Positions 24,581 through 34,107 of a stretch of DNA of 64,000 nucleotides are shown here, in pieces. The position numbers were made by a program, and so were the translations under genes. Each line of letters begins with the position of its first letter. The stretch's first letter is position 1. The notes beneath the pieces were generated by a model. The model had not been told where the DNA came from. It was given only the letters and a program-made list of their open reading frames with translations, and did not search any database. This DNA is from JAUIAI01 sp963732405 (lineage in GTDB: Bacteria; Pseudomonadota; Gammaproteobacteria; Burkholderiales; Burkholderiaceae_E): assembly GCA_963732405.1 (NCBI GenBank), contig CAVSZG010000001.1, forward strand, positions 3,100,001 through 3,164,000, written 5' to 3'.

Positions 24581-27085
24581 TCAGGCCGGTTTGCGCAATA
24601 CGAATGAGTAAGGCCGCCCGGGGACATCGGCTTCGTTCATCTGGCCGATCGCCTGAGTGGCGTGCGGGTAATAATTGATCGGGCTGTCGAGAAAGCGCAA
24701 GACCTTGACCACCTCGAAGCCGGCCTGGCGCGCAAACGTCAGATACTCGTCCTCGGTGTAGGCCTGCTCGCCTCCATAGAGGCGATGAAACGGATGGCCG
24801 GCCAGAAAACGCGCCTTGTCGTCCGGATCGAACACCACATGTTCACGAATCAGCAGGACAAACCCGCCGGCGCGGATTTTGCCATGAATGGCGATCAGGC
24901 AGCCGACCGGGTCAGGAAAGTGGTGGGTCGCCTGGCGCACATAGGCCAGATCGAAGTCTTCAGCAGGAAGCGGCGCTTCCTGGATGTGACTGGCGATTGA
25001 AGTCACGCGGTTGGCCAGATAATCATGACCGGCCTTGCGATAACGCTCCCGCAGGCGATCATGGGCGGCGACGCCGACGATCTCATGCGGATCGCCCTCG
25101 ACAATGGTGACCTCGTAGCCTTCGGCCGCAAAGGCGAAGGCCATGGTGCCGTTGCCGCCGCCCACATCGAGCAGGGTGCGAGCCTGTGGCGCCAGTTCGC
25201 GCAGCAAGGCCAGCGTGGCGGTGAATTCCTCGCTGCGATGAAACCGGCTGACGTTCTGCTCCAGATCGAGACGCAGATAAGAATCGCCAAGGACCGCGTC
25301 CATGGCCGGATCGATCTGCGCCGCCGCGATCACTTCATGCCATGCCCATTGCGCGCGCGGCACGTAACGCTGAAAGCAGGCCGGATTGCCGGCCACCACG
25401 GTGTAGGCCGGCACGTCATGTCGCACCACCGAACCGGCACCGACCACCGCCCCTTTGCCGATGGTCACGCCCTTGAGGATGGAAACGCCAAAACCGATCC
25501 AGGCCATGTCGTCGATCACGACCGGCCGGGAACGCACGGCCGACCAGTCCTTGAACACCCCGGCGTGGCCGACGTCAATGCCGCGCCGCCAATCCACCGG
25601 ATCATTGAAGCGGATCAGCGGATCGAGCGAATGAGCGTCAGTATCGGTGACCGTCACATTCCAGGAGAGCATCACATGCTCGCCAATCCGGATGCCCTCG
25701 GCCTGCGAACAGATGAACAGGCAGCCATGGCCAATTGACGAGGAATGACCGACCCGCACCTGCCCGGTACCGCGTTCGAAAATGAAACTGCCGCTGACCT
25801 GGCAGTCGTTGCCGATGATCAGATAGGGACGGGATTGTGGTGCAACCCTGACCTCGACATGATAGTTGTCGAGGATCGATCGTTCACCCAACACGACTTG
25901 CGCGGCTGAATGGCCGGCCGGCTGACCGGCCACCCCTGGCGGTGCCAGCAAGGCACGGGCGCGCACCGCGGCGGCCCGGCCGATGCGCTGAGCCGTGGTG
26001 CGGGCCCTGGTCCTGACCTTCTGCGCGGCCCGACGCCCCAGATGGCGGATGCCGCCGGGATGACTCAGCGCGGCGCGCAGGCGTGAACCCGTGCCCGGCG
26101 GCGCGATGATGAGCGGCTGTCCGGAATCGACTTCCTGCAGGAAGGCCAACTGATCGGGACGGGCAATACGATGCGCGAGGGCGCGCTCCTCGTCAGTGAG
26201 TTCTGCTCGGAGCCTGATGAGGAAATCGCCGCGCAAGGCATCGGGCACATGGGCGCGATAGAACTCCACGGGCAGCGCATACGACATCACCAGGCCCGCC
26301 TGCTCATCGATCAGGCCCTGGGATCGGATCAGGTCCAGACATTGCCGCCGGATGGTCAGGAAATCGAAGGCTTTGGCATCATTGGCCTGGGTGGTCGAGC
26401 CGGCTCGCTGCCGATACGCATAGACCACCGGTGCATCCAGAACCAGACGTTGCGCATGAATGAGCAAGGCCAGCGCGAACGGATGGTCTTCGAAGAACAC
26501 CCCTTGGGCGAATCGGATCGCTTGTGCATTGAGCAGCGCACGGCGGCATAAAAGTCGCCAGGGCTGGGCGGTCCAGGGCGAGACCGTGTCCAGGTGTGCG
26601 CCGCGGCGGGTCACGGTCAGGGGTTGACCATCCAGACCCGGACGGGCACAGGGAACGGGTTGCAATTGACCTGACTCATAGGCCAGCGCATAGGACAACA
26701 CCATCAGGTCGGGCTGGTGGCGCGCCAGTTGATCGACCACCCGCGGCAATACGCCATCGAACAGCCAGTCGTCGGCATCGACGAACCAGAGGTAGTCGCC
26801 GCGTGCCGCCTCGATGCCGCGATTACGCGCCGCACCTTGACCGCTGTTGGCCTGCTCGAGCACGACAATGCGCGCATCGAGCCGGGACCGATCGCGCACC
26901 TGCGCCAGCGTGTCGTCGGTCGAGCCGTCGTCGATGACGATGACTTCGATCGATGCGCCGCGTTGCCCCAGGATGGAATCCAGGCACTGATGAATCCAGG
27001 GGCTGACGTTATAGGCCGGGATGACGAACGAGAGCCGGATAGGCCCGTTGTCGGCGCCGGACATGAACTGAACTGACGTGGACAT
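24581..27085 (-). CDS. Fusion protein: GT2 glycosyltransferase, hexapeptide acetyltransferase and SAM methyltransferase
   Basis: An 834-residue protein with three catalytic modules. Residues ~18-240 are a GT2 domain (LSFVIPAYNVSPWIHQCLDS; IDDGSTDDTL; LWFVDADDWLF). A basic helical linker (~340-385) leads to a left-handed beta-helix acetyltransferase (~400-575) of the LbH_MAT type (IGHGCLFICSQAEGIRIG; MLSWNVTVTDTDAHSLDP; ILKGVTIGKGAVVGAGSVV; VVAGNPACF). Residues ~635-760 are a methyltransferase (LLDVGGGNGTMAFAFAAEGY; ATHHFPDPVGCLIAIHGKI). The ATG at 27085 overlaps the previous stop by one base (TGATG); an extension to 27355 is antisense noise. It may add, acetylate and methylate one sugar, perhaps as chain-end capping. 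Confidence 0.87.
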   Translation of the reverse strand: MSTSVQFMSGADNGPIRLSFVIPAYNVSPWIHQCLDSILGQRGASIEVIVIDDGSTDDTLAQVRDRSRLDARIVVLEQANSGQGAARNRGIEAARGDYLWFVDADDWLFDGVLPRVVDQLARHQPDLMVLSYALAYESGQLQPVPCARPGLDGQPLTVTRRGAHLDTVSPWTAQPWRLLCRRALLNAQAIRFAQGVFFEDHPFALALLIHAQRLVLDAPVVYAYRQRAGSTTQANDAKAFDFLTIRRQCLDLIRSQGLIDEQAGLVMSYALPVEFYRAHVPDALRGDFLIRLRAELTDEERALAHRIARPDQLAFLQEVDSGQPLIIAPPGTGSRLRAALSHPGGIRHLGRRAAQKVRTRARTTAQRIGRAAAVRARALLAPPGVAGQPAGHSAAQVVLGERSILDNYHVEVRVAPQSRPYLIIGNDCQVSGSFIFERGTGQVRVGHSSSIGHGCLFICSQAEGIRIGEHVMLSWNVTVTDTDAHSLDPLIRFNDPVDWRRGIDVGHAGVFKDWSAVRSRPVVIDDMAWIGFGVSILKGVTIGKGAVVGAGSVVRHDVPAYTVVAGNPACFQRYVPRAQWAWHEVIAAAQIDPAMDAVLGDSYLRLDLEQNVSRFHRSEEFTATLALLRELAPQARTLLDVGGGNGTMAFAFAAEGYEVTIVEGDPHEIVGVAAHDRLRERYRKAGHDYLANRVTSIASHIQEAPLPAEDFDLAYVRQATHHFPDPVGCLIAIHGKIRAGGFVLLIREHVVFDPDDKARFLAGHPFHRLYGGEQAYTEDEYLTFARQAGFEVVKVLRFLDSPINYYPHATQAIGQMNEADVPGRPYSFVLRKPA

Positions 27086-28083
27086 CAGGGGCGCAGCGCC
27101 GACACGAGATGCCGGACCCTTGACTTCAGACGCAAAGCCCAGCCGCTCGCTGCCGTCCCGACTTCGTCGGCCCTGTCGGTGGCCAATGGCTGGCCGGCCG
27201 CCGGTGGCTCGATGGGTGTCAACGAGGGGACTTCCAGGCCGTGCAGGCGGTAGGGGTGTGACCGGAAAGACAGCGCGGCCCGCAAGGCTGCGGCAAGATG
27301 GCCGCCATCGTCGAACTGCGCAGCCGCGCGCCATGCCGGCTCGGGCGGTCCCCAACCGCGCGCCGCCTCGAGAACGGCTCGCGCCGATGAAGGGTCCAGA
27401 CCCGGAAAATTCGCCATGATCGTGCGATAGGACTCGGCCAGCACGGTATCGGGATTGATCGAGGAGGTGCCATCCATGCCGAAGTGCACGAGCGCCTGAT
27501 CGATCCGGAAGCAGCTCAGTTGCCCCCGGATCGCCCGGTGCACCCAGTTCGCATCGGCGCAGATGCGGTAACTCGTGTCATAGGGGCCTACCCGGGTATA
27601 GGCATCGCGTCGAACATAGAGCGCGTTGTGACAGAACGGAATGCCGCTGGCCAGCGCGCCAATGCCGAAGGGCTCATCGGCCCGTCGTTCCTGACGCCCG
27701 TCCGGATGCAGCAGCAAGGCGCCGCCCGCATAGAGGTCGGCCGGATGAGCGGCCGCCATCGATGCCACGGTCGACAGCGTGGATGCGTCGGGCAGACGGT
27801 CGTCGCAGCCGATCACGGCCACCAGGTCACCGGTGGCCATGGCAATCCCCTTGTTGATCGCATCATAGATGCCATCGTCGGGTGCCGAGATCCATTGCGT
27901 GCGCTCGCGCTGCAAGGCCTGCAGAAAGGGGATCGTCCCGTCGCTGGACCGGCCATCGATGATCAGGATCTGCGGGGCGGCTCCGGTTTGCCCGTCCAGG
28001 TGGTCCAGCAGGTCGCGCAGGCTGTCCAGCGAGTTGAAAGACGGGATGACCAGGGAAATCGACGGAATCGAAGCGGGGTTCAT
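27085..28083 (-). CDS. Family 2 glycosyltransferase
   Basis: A 332-residue GT2 enzyme of the WcaA/colanic-acid-like group. The GT-A start is ISLVIPSFNSLDSLRDLLDH, followed by IIDGRSSDGTIPFL, the YDAINKGIAMATGDLVAVIG stretch common in this subgroup, and the acidic pair in GCDDRLPD. A downstream acceptor-side segment reads SYRICADANWVHRAIRGQLS. The last ~90 residues are variable. It overlaps both neighbours by a few bases, so it belongs to the same operon. Confidence 0.88.
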   Translation of the reverse strand: MNPASIPSISLVIPSFNSLDSLRDLLDHLDGQTGAAPQILIIDGRSSDGTIPFLQALQRERTQWISAPDDGIYDAINKGIAMATGDLVAVIGCDDRLPDASTLSTVASMAAAHPADLYAGGALLLHPDGRQERRADEPFGIGALASGIPFCHNALYVRRDAYTRVGPYDTSYRICADANWVHRAIRGQLSCFRIDQALVHFGMDGTSSINPDTVLAESYRTIMANFPGLDPSSARAVLEAARGWGPPEPAWRAAAQFDDGGHLAAALRAALSFRSHPYRLHGLEVPSLTPIEPPAAGQPLATDRADEVGTAASGWALRLKSRVRHLVSALRP

Positions 28084-30140
28084 GGCCGCTCGATGTTAAC
28101 CGATCGGTCGATGGCCAGCGTTGTCCTGGCCTGGCCGGCCGGGACCGGAATGTCGGCGGCGCGGTGGTAATCGAGGTAGCCCGCAACCAGTTCTCGGGCC
28201 ACGGTCGCCAGCCAGCCCGGCTCGTCATTGCCGGGGCCGCCGTCGATGAATACCAGGGGATATTGGATCGGCGCACGGGCCAGCGCGGTGATCACGGCGC
28301 GATGGACCTCGCCGATCAGGGTCATCTGGCCGGAAGGCACCGAGGTTGGTGATTTTGGCCGTGCCAGCGGATACGCAGGCAGGCTGAACAGCGGACCGGC
28401 TGGTTCGGGCCGATCCGCTGATTGCATGAGGGCGTCGATCGAGTCATCGGCTTGCCTGAGGCTGTCCGTGGGGCTGTGGAGCACCCGGTGAACCCGCAGA
28501 TCCGGCCAGGATGCCCGCGGCGCCTGCCCGATCGTGTCGACCACCAGCACGGGCCGATCATTGAGGCTCAGATATCTCGGATGGCGCAACAACGCGACCA
28601 GGGCGGTGTCATCGAGTGACTGAGCGACACGCGATGACGGGTTTCCTGTAACGGTGGATGGCTGGGCGGCCGGACCCGGCAGGCTCAAGCAGAAGCGCAT
28701 CGACGGCTCGGCCGACATCATGAGCCGGTGAATCGTGTCACCCGGATCGGGGGATACCTGGCCATCGGCCAGCGACAGGCAGAGACCTCGGATGCCATGT
28801 CTGTGCCAGCAGTTCACCCGATGAGCCCAGGCGACCGGATCGGCATCCAGCCAGTCCATCGGCATCATGACCATCGGCATCAGGGCAAGCGGCAAGGCCG
28901 TCATCGAGCTCGGGGCAATCGACGCCGAGACCCGCGCGACCGCGGCAGACGATCTCGCGGCAATCGATGGTCGGGACGCGCTCGCGCGCACCTGTTCATA
29001 AAGGCCCAGCAGTTTGCGGGCGCCGTGCCGCCAATCGAGACACCGCACGGCAAAGTCTCGTCCGCCCTGTCCGATGCGGGCGGCCAGAGCCGGGTTGTCC
29101 ATGAGTCGCGCGATGTTGTCGGCAATGTCATGGGCATCGCCGTGACGCAGAATCAGCGCTTGCTCGCCATTCACCAGATGATTGCCGATATTGGCCGCGG
29201 GCAAGATCGTTGGCCGGCCCGAGGCGAGAAATTCAGGCAGCTTGGACGGGAAGCGCAGATTGTTGAATGGATTCGATTCGCCGGGTTGCACCAGGATATC
29301 GGCCGCCGCGAGCAGATCGGGCATGCTAGCCCGGGGCTGAAAGCCTAGCTGGGTCACACCCTCGAGCAATCCGGCGCGCTCAGCCCACGACATATCGACA
29401 TGATCCTGCCCGGTGCGCAGCAGCCGCACCGCGCGCCCGCGTCGGCGCAATAGCCCGACTGCCAGCAGCAGGCTGCGAAACTCGACGAGATTCGATCGAT
29501 GCACATTGCCGGTGTAGGTGATCCAGGTCGGCCCGCCGCTCAGGCCCAGGCGCTGACGGGCCGACAATCGGTCTTCATCGATGCGCAGGTAGGCCTCGTC
29601 ATAGCCCGGCCAGAACACTTGCGCCGGCACGTGAGCGGGCCGATACGATAACAGCGGTTCGATGAGTGCGCTGATGCCACCCGCGCCGTGGATGAATTGC
29701 GCACCGTGGACCGGATGCATGAGCGATTGTCCGATCAGGCGGTCCAGGTGGGTCGCCGGCAGCGCGGCGAGCGACGCATAGTCGAGTCCGCCCAGCGCAT
29801 CGGATGCAATCACCTGTTCATGGTCTTCGAGGTGCACGACCCAGGGGCATCGATGGCGGGCGCTGATGCTTTGGGTGATCCGGCGAACGCCCTCGCGCGG
29901 CGTGAATGCATGGACCAGGTCGGCAGGGCCGGCGTTGTCGAAGGAGAGGTCACCGCGCAACGCGTCCGCATAGTCGAGCACCGGGAAGTCTGGCTCACCG
30001 ATCTCGAACACGGTCTCAGGATGATCGGGCACGCAGATCGCCGGATGCAGCCCCTGGGCCTTGAGTGCTCGCGCCAGACTGAAGGCATGCAGTGAGCTGT
30101 TGCCACGAAAGTTGCAATGGCTGATCAACAGTACATTCAT
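28080..30140 (-). CDS. Glycosyltransferase (GT4-like) fused to a WbsX/GH99-like domain
   Basis: A 686-residue protein. Residues ~1-385 form a GT-B glycosyltransferase (LISHCNFRGNSSLHAFSLAR; GPTWITYTGNVHRSNLVEF; LLAAADILVQPGESNPFNNL, a serine-containing variant of the usual E-x7-E site; PEFLASGRPTILPAANIG). Residues ~405-686 resemble a divergent WbsX/GH99-like domain: WAHRVNCWHRHGIRGLCLSL, HPRYLSLNDRPVLVVDTIG, and YPLVFIDGGPGNDEPGWL where intact WbsX proteins have an NEWAEG-type motif. The second domain has lost that motif, so it may be structural. It overlaps neighbours by 4 bases on both sides. Confidence 0.75.
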   Translation of the reverse strand: MNVLLISHCNFRGNSSLHAFSLARALKAQGLHPAICVPDHPETVFEIGEPDFPVLDYADALRGDLSFDNAGPADLVHAFTPREGVRRITQSISARHRCPWVVHLEDHEQVIASDALGGLDYASLAALPATHLDRLIGQSLMHPVHGAQFIHGAGGISALIEPLLSYRPAHVPAQVFWPGYDEAYLRIDEDRLSARQRLGLSGGPTWITYTGNVHRSNLVEFRSLLLAVGLLRRRGRAVRLLRTGQDHVDMSWAERAGLLEGVTQLGFQPRASMPDLLAAADILVQPGESNPFNNLRFPSKLPEFLASGRPTILPAANIGNHLVNGEQALILRHGDAHDIADNIARLMDNPALAARIGQGGRDFAVRCLDWRHGARKLLGLYEQVRASASRPSIAARSSAAVARVSASIAPSSMTALPLALMPMVMMPMDWLDADPVAWAHRVNCWHRHGIRGLCLSLADGQVSPDPGDTIHRLMMSAEPSMRFCLSLPGPAAQPSTVTGNPSSRVAQSLDDTALVALLRHPRYLSLNDRPVLVVDTIGQAPRASWPDLRVHRVLHSPTDSLRQADDSIDALMQSADRPEPAGPLFSLPAYPLARPKSPTSVPSGQMTLIGEVHRAVITALARAPIQYPLVFIDGGPGNDEPGWLATVARELVAGYLDYHRAADIPVPAGQARTTLAIDRSVNIERP

Positions 30141-32014
30141 GGCGGACCGCCCGACTCCTGAGCGCGGTCATCTTGCTCGAGCAGCACGCCCGGTGCGGGC
30201 GGGGGATGATCGGGCGGCATGAGGCGGCGATAGCGTTCGGCAATCAACAAGGCATCCAAGGGATCGAGCCGGTCGGAGCGCTCGCTGCGAGCAGGGCCAG
30301 CCGTATCGTTGGCCAAAACATCGCCGCCCTCGATCCGGACCGGGACTTCCGCGATCTGCAGGTTGCGATGCCCCCGCTCCCGCGCACGAAGCGACAACTC
30401 GATCCAGGCTCCTGCAAAACTCACCATGGCTTCATCGAAGCCGCCCAGGTTGCGCCATTGCGCTAATTCGATCGCAAATAGCCCGCCGGCGACTGCGTCG
30501 ACTTCATGGGTGGATTCGAGCAGCGGATTCGTCTGCGCTGTCGTCATCAAGGCAGATCCATGGCCCGGCGAGCCGCACAACAGGCCGATCCGGCTGTCGC
30601 CGCACCACGCGCCCAGTGTGAGCTGCTCGACCGGTGTGGGCTTGGCCACGCCGGCTGAGCGGCCGATCACTAAGCCACCCGGCGCGGTGTCGAGCACCCG
30701 ATTCAACCAGGCGCCCGCCGTCAGCCCGGCGGGTTGATCGGCTGCGTACAGGCCGATCACCTTTGCCGCCACGGCGGCGCGTTCGGTCTGCCCTGCCATC
30801 CCGGGCCGGGCTTGCAATATCCGTCGTCCAGGCCGGGCAGGATCGGTCAGCGCACCCAGGGCTATCCCTTGCCGGGCCAGACTGGCATTGATCCATGCTT
30901 CGACACGGTCGGGCGAGACCTGAAGCGCCCGGTCCGGATCGATGCGCGAGTGGAGCAGTACCGAGGGCAGATGACTCACTGTGGCAATGGTTTCGCCAAG
31001 GCGCAGCATCAGAGCAAATGACCAGTCTGCCGCTGATTGGTCGCAGCCAGGAAACAGCGTGTCCGCCTGTTCGGCGAATTCACGGGCACGATCCGCCCGC
31101 ACGATCAGCAGGCCACCGACATAGGCAATGCTCATCAGGAGGGCCGGGGACCAGGCCGGCTTGCGCCAGATTCGGCTGCCGCGATGATCGATCACGCGCT
31201 GGTCGGCATAGAGCGCGTCGATGGGCGGTGTGGCCTGGAGAGCCGCCATCGATTCGAGCAAGGCGCCGGGCAGCCATTCATCGCCGGCCGGCACGATGGC
31301 CACGAATTCGCCTGCGGTTTCTTTCACGGCAACGCCGAGTGCGCGACCTATCGAGGACCCATCGGCAAGATATCGATATCGCAGCCGGGTGATTGCGCCC
31401 GCATTCGCTGCATCCGCATCGGCCATTGCTCGAACGGCTTCATCGGCGGACAGAATCAGCAGATCCCGATGCGGGCTGATCTGGCCCAGCACCGATTCCC
31501 GTGTGCGACGCCAGGCCTCGGTGTCGCCGGACTCGTCCACGATGATCACGCTGATGCCGGGCTGACGATCGGCGGAGGCCACTGATCGGGCCAATTGATG
31601 GGTCCGCTGCCAATGTTCGCCGGCATCACGGATCGATCGTGCGACCGCTGGTAGCGCGGACCCCGGCTCAGTTTCTTGTCCGGGTGCGACCGGATCGCCT
31701 GGCCCGGTGTCGGTGTCGGCCGGTCGTGAGAACGGCAGTCGCCAGGACCGCAGTTTGCGCAGGCCGCGCTCCCGCCAGTCGAGCAGCGGCCAGAGTGGTG
31801 AGCGATGAATCGCCTGCAGGGTCTGCTCAAGTTCGGCGATCCGCGCCTGCGCGCCGGCCAGTGAGACGCGACAACGATCCAGTTCGTCCCGCAGTCGCTG
31901 CGTGACCTGTGCATGAATTGCGACCTGCGCGCCCGGGTCGATGGTGACCGGATCGCCGGGAGAGGGACGAGGCGTCGCCGGGTCTGCGCCTTCGCCCGAG
32001 GGGTCCTGGCTCAT
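30137..32014 (-). CDS. O-antigen-type GT2 protein with N-terminal coiled coil
   Basis: A 625-residue protein. A Pro/Asp-rich start is followed by a predicted coiled coil (AQVTQRLRDELDRCRVSLAG; RIAELEQTLQAIHRSPLWPL), the arrangement often seen before large O-antigen glycosyltransferases. The first GT-like unit has ISVIIVDESGDTEAWRRT and FVAIVPAGDEWLPGAL; the second has AAVAAKVIGLYAADQPAG and FAIELAQWRNLGGFDEAMVS. Canonical DXD motifs are weak, so one or both units may be inactive. The ATG at 32014 overlaps the transporter stop (ATGA). It shares its layout with the gene at 17468-19324. Confidence 0.75.
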   Translation of the reverse strand: MSQDPSGEGADPATPRPSPGDPVTIDPGAQVAIHAQVTQRLRDELDRCRVSLAGAQARIAELEQTLQAIHRSPLWPLLDWRERGLRKLRSWRLPFSRPADTDTGPGDPVAPGQETEPGSALPAVARSIRDAGEHWQRTHQLARSVASADRQPGISVIIVDESGDTEAWRRTRESVLGQISPHRDLLILSADEAVRAMADADAANAGAITRLRYRYLADGSSIGRALGVAVKETAGEFVAIVPAGDEWLPGALLESMAALQATPPIDALYADQRVIDHRGSRIWRKPAWSPALLMSIAYVGGLLIVRADRAREFAEQADTLFPGCDQSAADWSFALMLRLGETIATVSHLPSVLLHSRIDPDRALQVSPDRVEAWINASLARQGIALGALTDPARPGRRILQARPGMAGQTERAAVAAKVIGLYAADQPAGLTAGAWLNRVLDTAPGGLVIGRSAGVAKPTPVEQLTLGAWCGDSRIGLLCGSPGHGSALMTTAQTNPLLESTHEVDAVAGGLFAIELAQWRNLGGFDEAMVSFAGAWIELSLRARERGHRNLQIAEVPVRIEGGDVLANDTAGPARSERSDRLDPLDALLIAERYRRLMPPDHPPPAPGVLLEQDDRAQESGGPP

Positions 32015-33891
32015 CGGGCCGTGGCCTGGCCAAGATAATGCCAGCTCAGACTCAGCATCAGCACCGGTGCGACGATCAGGAACAGGGGCAGGCCAACCCG
32101 GATGAAGTCGGTGAAACGATACTTGGCCGCCGCCATGACCAGCAGATTGGTCTGATAGGCGAAGGGCGTGAGAAAGCACAGATTCGCCCCGAACAGGACG
32201 GCAAGCACCATGGGCTCGACCGGGATCGACGAGGCACGCGACACCTCGATCGCCAGGGGAGTCAGAATCGCCGCGGCCGCATTATTCGACACGAAGTTGG
32301 TCAACAGGCCGGCCGAGGTCAGGATGGCACCGATGCCGACCCAGCCCGGCTGATCCGTCATTGCCTCACCCAACCACCGGGCGGTGGATTGCATGGCGCC
32401 GCTCAGGATCAAGGCATCGCCCAAGGCGATCGCCGAGGCCACGATCAGGATCACTGTCCAGTTCACGGCCCGCTCGAGTTCATCCCATGATGCCAGGCCG
32501 GCCAGCACGCAGGCGAGAACACCCGCCAGCGCGGCGACCGCGATCGGCAACACCTTGAAGACGGCGAGCATGATCACGATGGCGAAGATCAGCGCGGCCA
32601 AGATCGCCTGCCGGCGCGTGGACTGCCGGGCTGGTTCCCTGACTGGCAACAGCCCGGCCCAGTCCTGGGCACGCTCCAGGGCCTGGGCGTTGCCTTCGAT
32701 GAGCAGGATGTCGCCGACCGCAATCGGGATGAAGCGCAGATCGGCGGAAGACTGCTCGAGATCGGCGCGACGCACATCCGCGAGTCCGATCACCTTGAGA
32801 TCAAAGTGAGATTCGAACGCAGCCTCCTTAAGGGTGCGCCCTTCGAGCAGGCTCGCCTGGGTGACGATGTATTCGCCGCGCAGCAGGGTGTCTTCCGGCT
32901 TGCGGGTCGTGCTATCGGTATCGCCGGCCCGCGCTGCGCCGCCGCCGGGATGGCTGGCCTCATCGGCGACGGTCTTGTCCGCCCTGGCCTGGCGCTCCGC
33001 CTGCACCACGCCAAGTCGCTCGGCCACCGACTCGATTGCCTCAGCGGTTCCCGAGACGACCAGCAGATCGGCTGCGCGCAGCGTGATGGTGGGTAACAAG
33101 GCCATCGAATGGCCGCGACGCACCAGCCGTCGCAGCCGCACCTGCCTGCCGAACTGACGGGTCAGTCGATACAGGGCATGCCCGTCGGCCGGCGAGCCGG
33201 CGGTGATACGTAGCGATCGCAGGAACTCGCGCGGCGCTTTTTCACCGGTGTCCCGGATCTGTCCGCGACGCAGAATGATCGGCGCAATGAAGTACAGGTA
33301 GAGCAGGCCCGCCAGGGCTGCCGGCAGCGCAATGAGGTAGAAGTCGAAGACGCCGAACGATGGGCCGCCATTGCCTGCGGAGATCGAGTTCACCAACAGG
33401 TTGGTCGAGGTGCCGATCGCGGTCATCATGCCACCCAGGATCACCGCAAAATTCATCGGCATGAGCATGGTGCCTGCGCTCATGCTGCCCTGCGTGGCCG
33501 CGGCCATCACTGTGGGCAGCAGCAGCACCACGACCGGCGTGTCATTGACGAATCCGCTGGCGAGAAAACCCACCAGTAGCGCGCCCGCGTAGGCGATGGG
33601 CGGGGCGGTCTGGAATGCGCCGGACAGCAGGTTGGCCAGTGGACGCAGCGCGCCGCTGCTCATGAGCACCTGACCGAGCATCATCAGGCAGACGATGGTG
33701 ACCAATGCGCTGCTGGCAAAACCGCTGAATACCCGGTCCACGCCAACGGGCTGGCCATCGGGCGAAGGCAGGAAGGAATAGATGAGCGCCAGCGCGACCA
33801 GCAGCGACACCGAGACCGTGCGCAAGGCGACCCGATTGCTCGCATAGGCGAGCAGGCACCCGAATAGGACGATGAGAATGGCCCAGGTCAT
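32011..33891 (-). CDS. SLC13/DASS-type transporter with internal TrkA-C (RCK_C) domains
   Basis: A 626-residue anion/sodium symporter-family membrane protein. The N-terminal half (~6 hydrophobic segments) carries GFVNDTPVVVLLLPTV and the SNT-like MMTAIGTSTNLLVNSISAG. A soluble middle (~215-420) contains two TrkA-C-like units (LRLVRRGHSMALLPTITLR with DLLVVSG; LLEGRTLKEAAFESHFDL with DILLIEGNAQAL). The second membrane half has the repeat VSNNAAAAILTPLAIEVS. Relatives carry sulfate, dicarboxylates or other anions. It is the first gene of the sugar operon and overlaps the next gene by 4 bases, which is unusual. Whether its substrate relates to the glycan is unknown. Confidence 0.87.
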   Translation of the reverse strand: MTWAILIVLFGCLLAYASNRVALRTVSVSLLVALALIYSFLPSPDGQPVGVDRVFSGFASSALVTIVCLMMLGQVLMSSGALRPLANLLSGAFQTAPPIAYAGALLVGFLASGFVNDTPVVVLLLPTVMAAATQGSMSAGTMLMPMNFAVILGGMMTAIGTSTNLLVNSISAGNGGPSFGVFDFYLIALPAALAGLLYLYFIAPIILRRGQIRDTGEKAPREFLRSLRITAGSPADGHALYRLTRQFGRQVRLRRLVRRGHSMALLPTITLRAADLLVVSGTAEAIESVAERLGVVQAERQARADKTVADEASHPGGGAARAGDTDSTTRKPEDTLLRGEYIVTQASLLEGRTLKEAAFESHFDLKVIGLADVRRADLEQSSADLRFIPIAVGDILLIEGNAQALERAQDWAGLLPVREPARQSTRRQAILAALIFAIVIMLAVFKVLPIAVAALAGVLACVLAGLASWDELERAVNWTVILIVASAIALGDALILSGAMQSTARWLGEAMTDQPGWVGIGAILTSAGLLTNFVSNNAAAAILTPLAIEVSRASSIPVEPMVLAVLFGANLCFLTPFAYQTNLLVMAAAKYRFTDFIRVGLPLFLIVAPVLMLSLSWHYLGQATAR

Positions 33892-34107
33892 GTTGGCTCA
33901 GATGGCGGCTCAAAAGCCTCTTGGTCGGGTTGAGCAATTATTCTGCCTGAGCGGGTCGGCCCCAGGATTTCGCCTGCACCCTGGCCAACACTGGCGACGG
34001 TTCTGACCATGGCTCGGGTAGTGTTCCTATCCGTACCTGCTCGCGGGGTGAATGTGACCGGCTACACTAGGCGGCGTCGATCGCCAACATTCACCGCGCA
34101 GCCGCCG

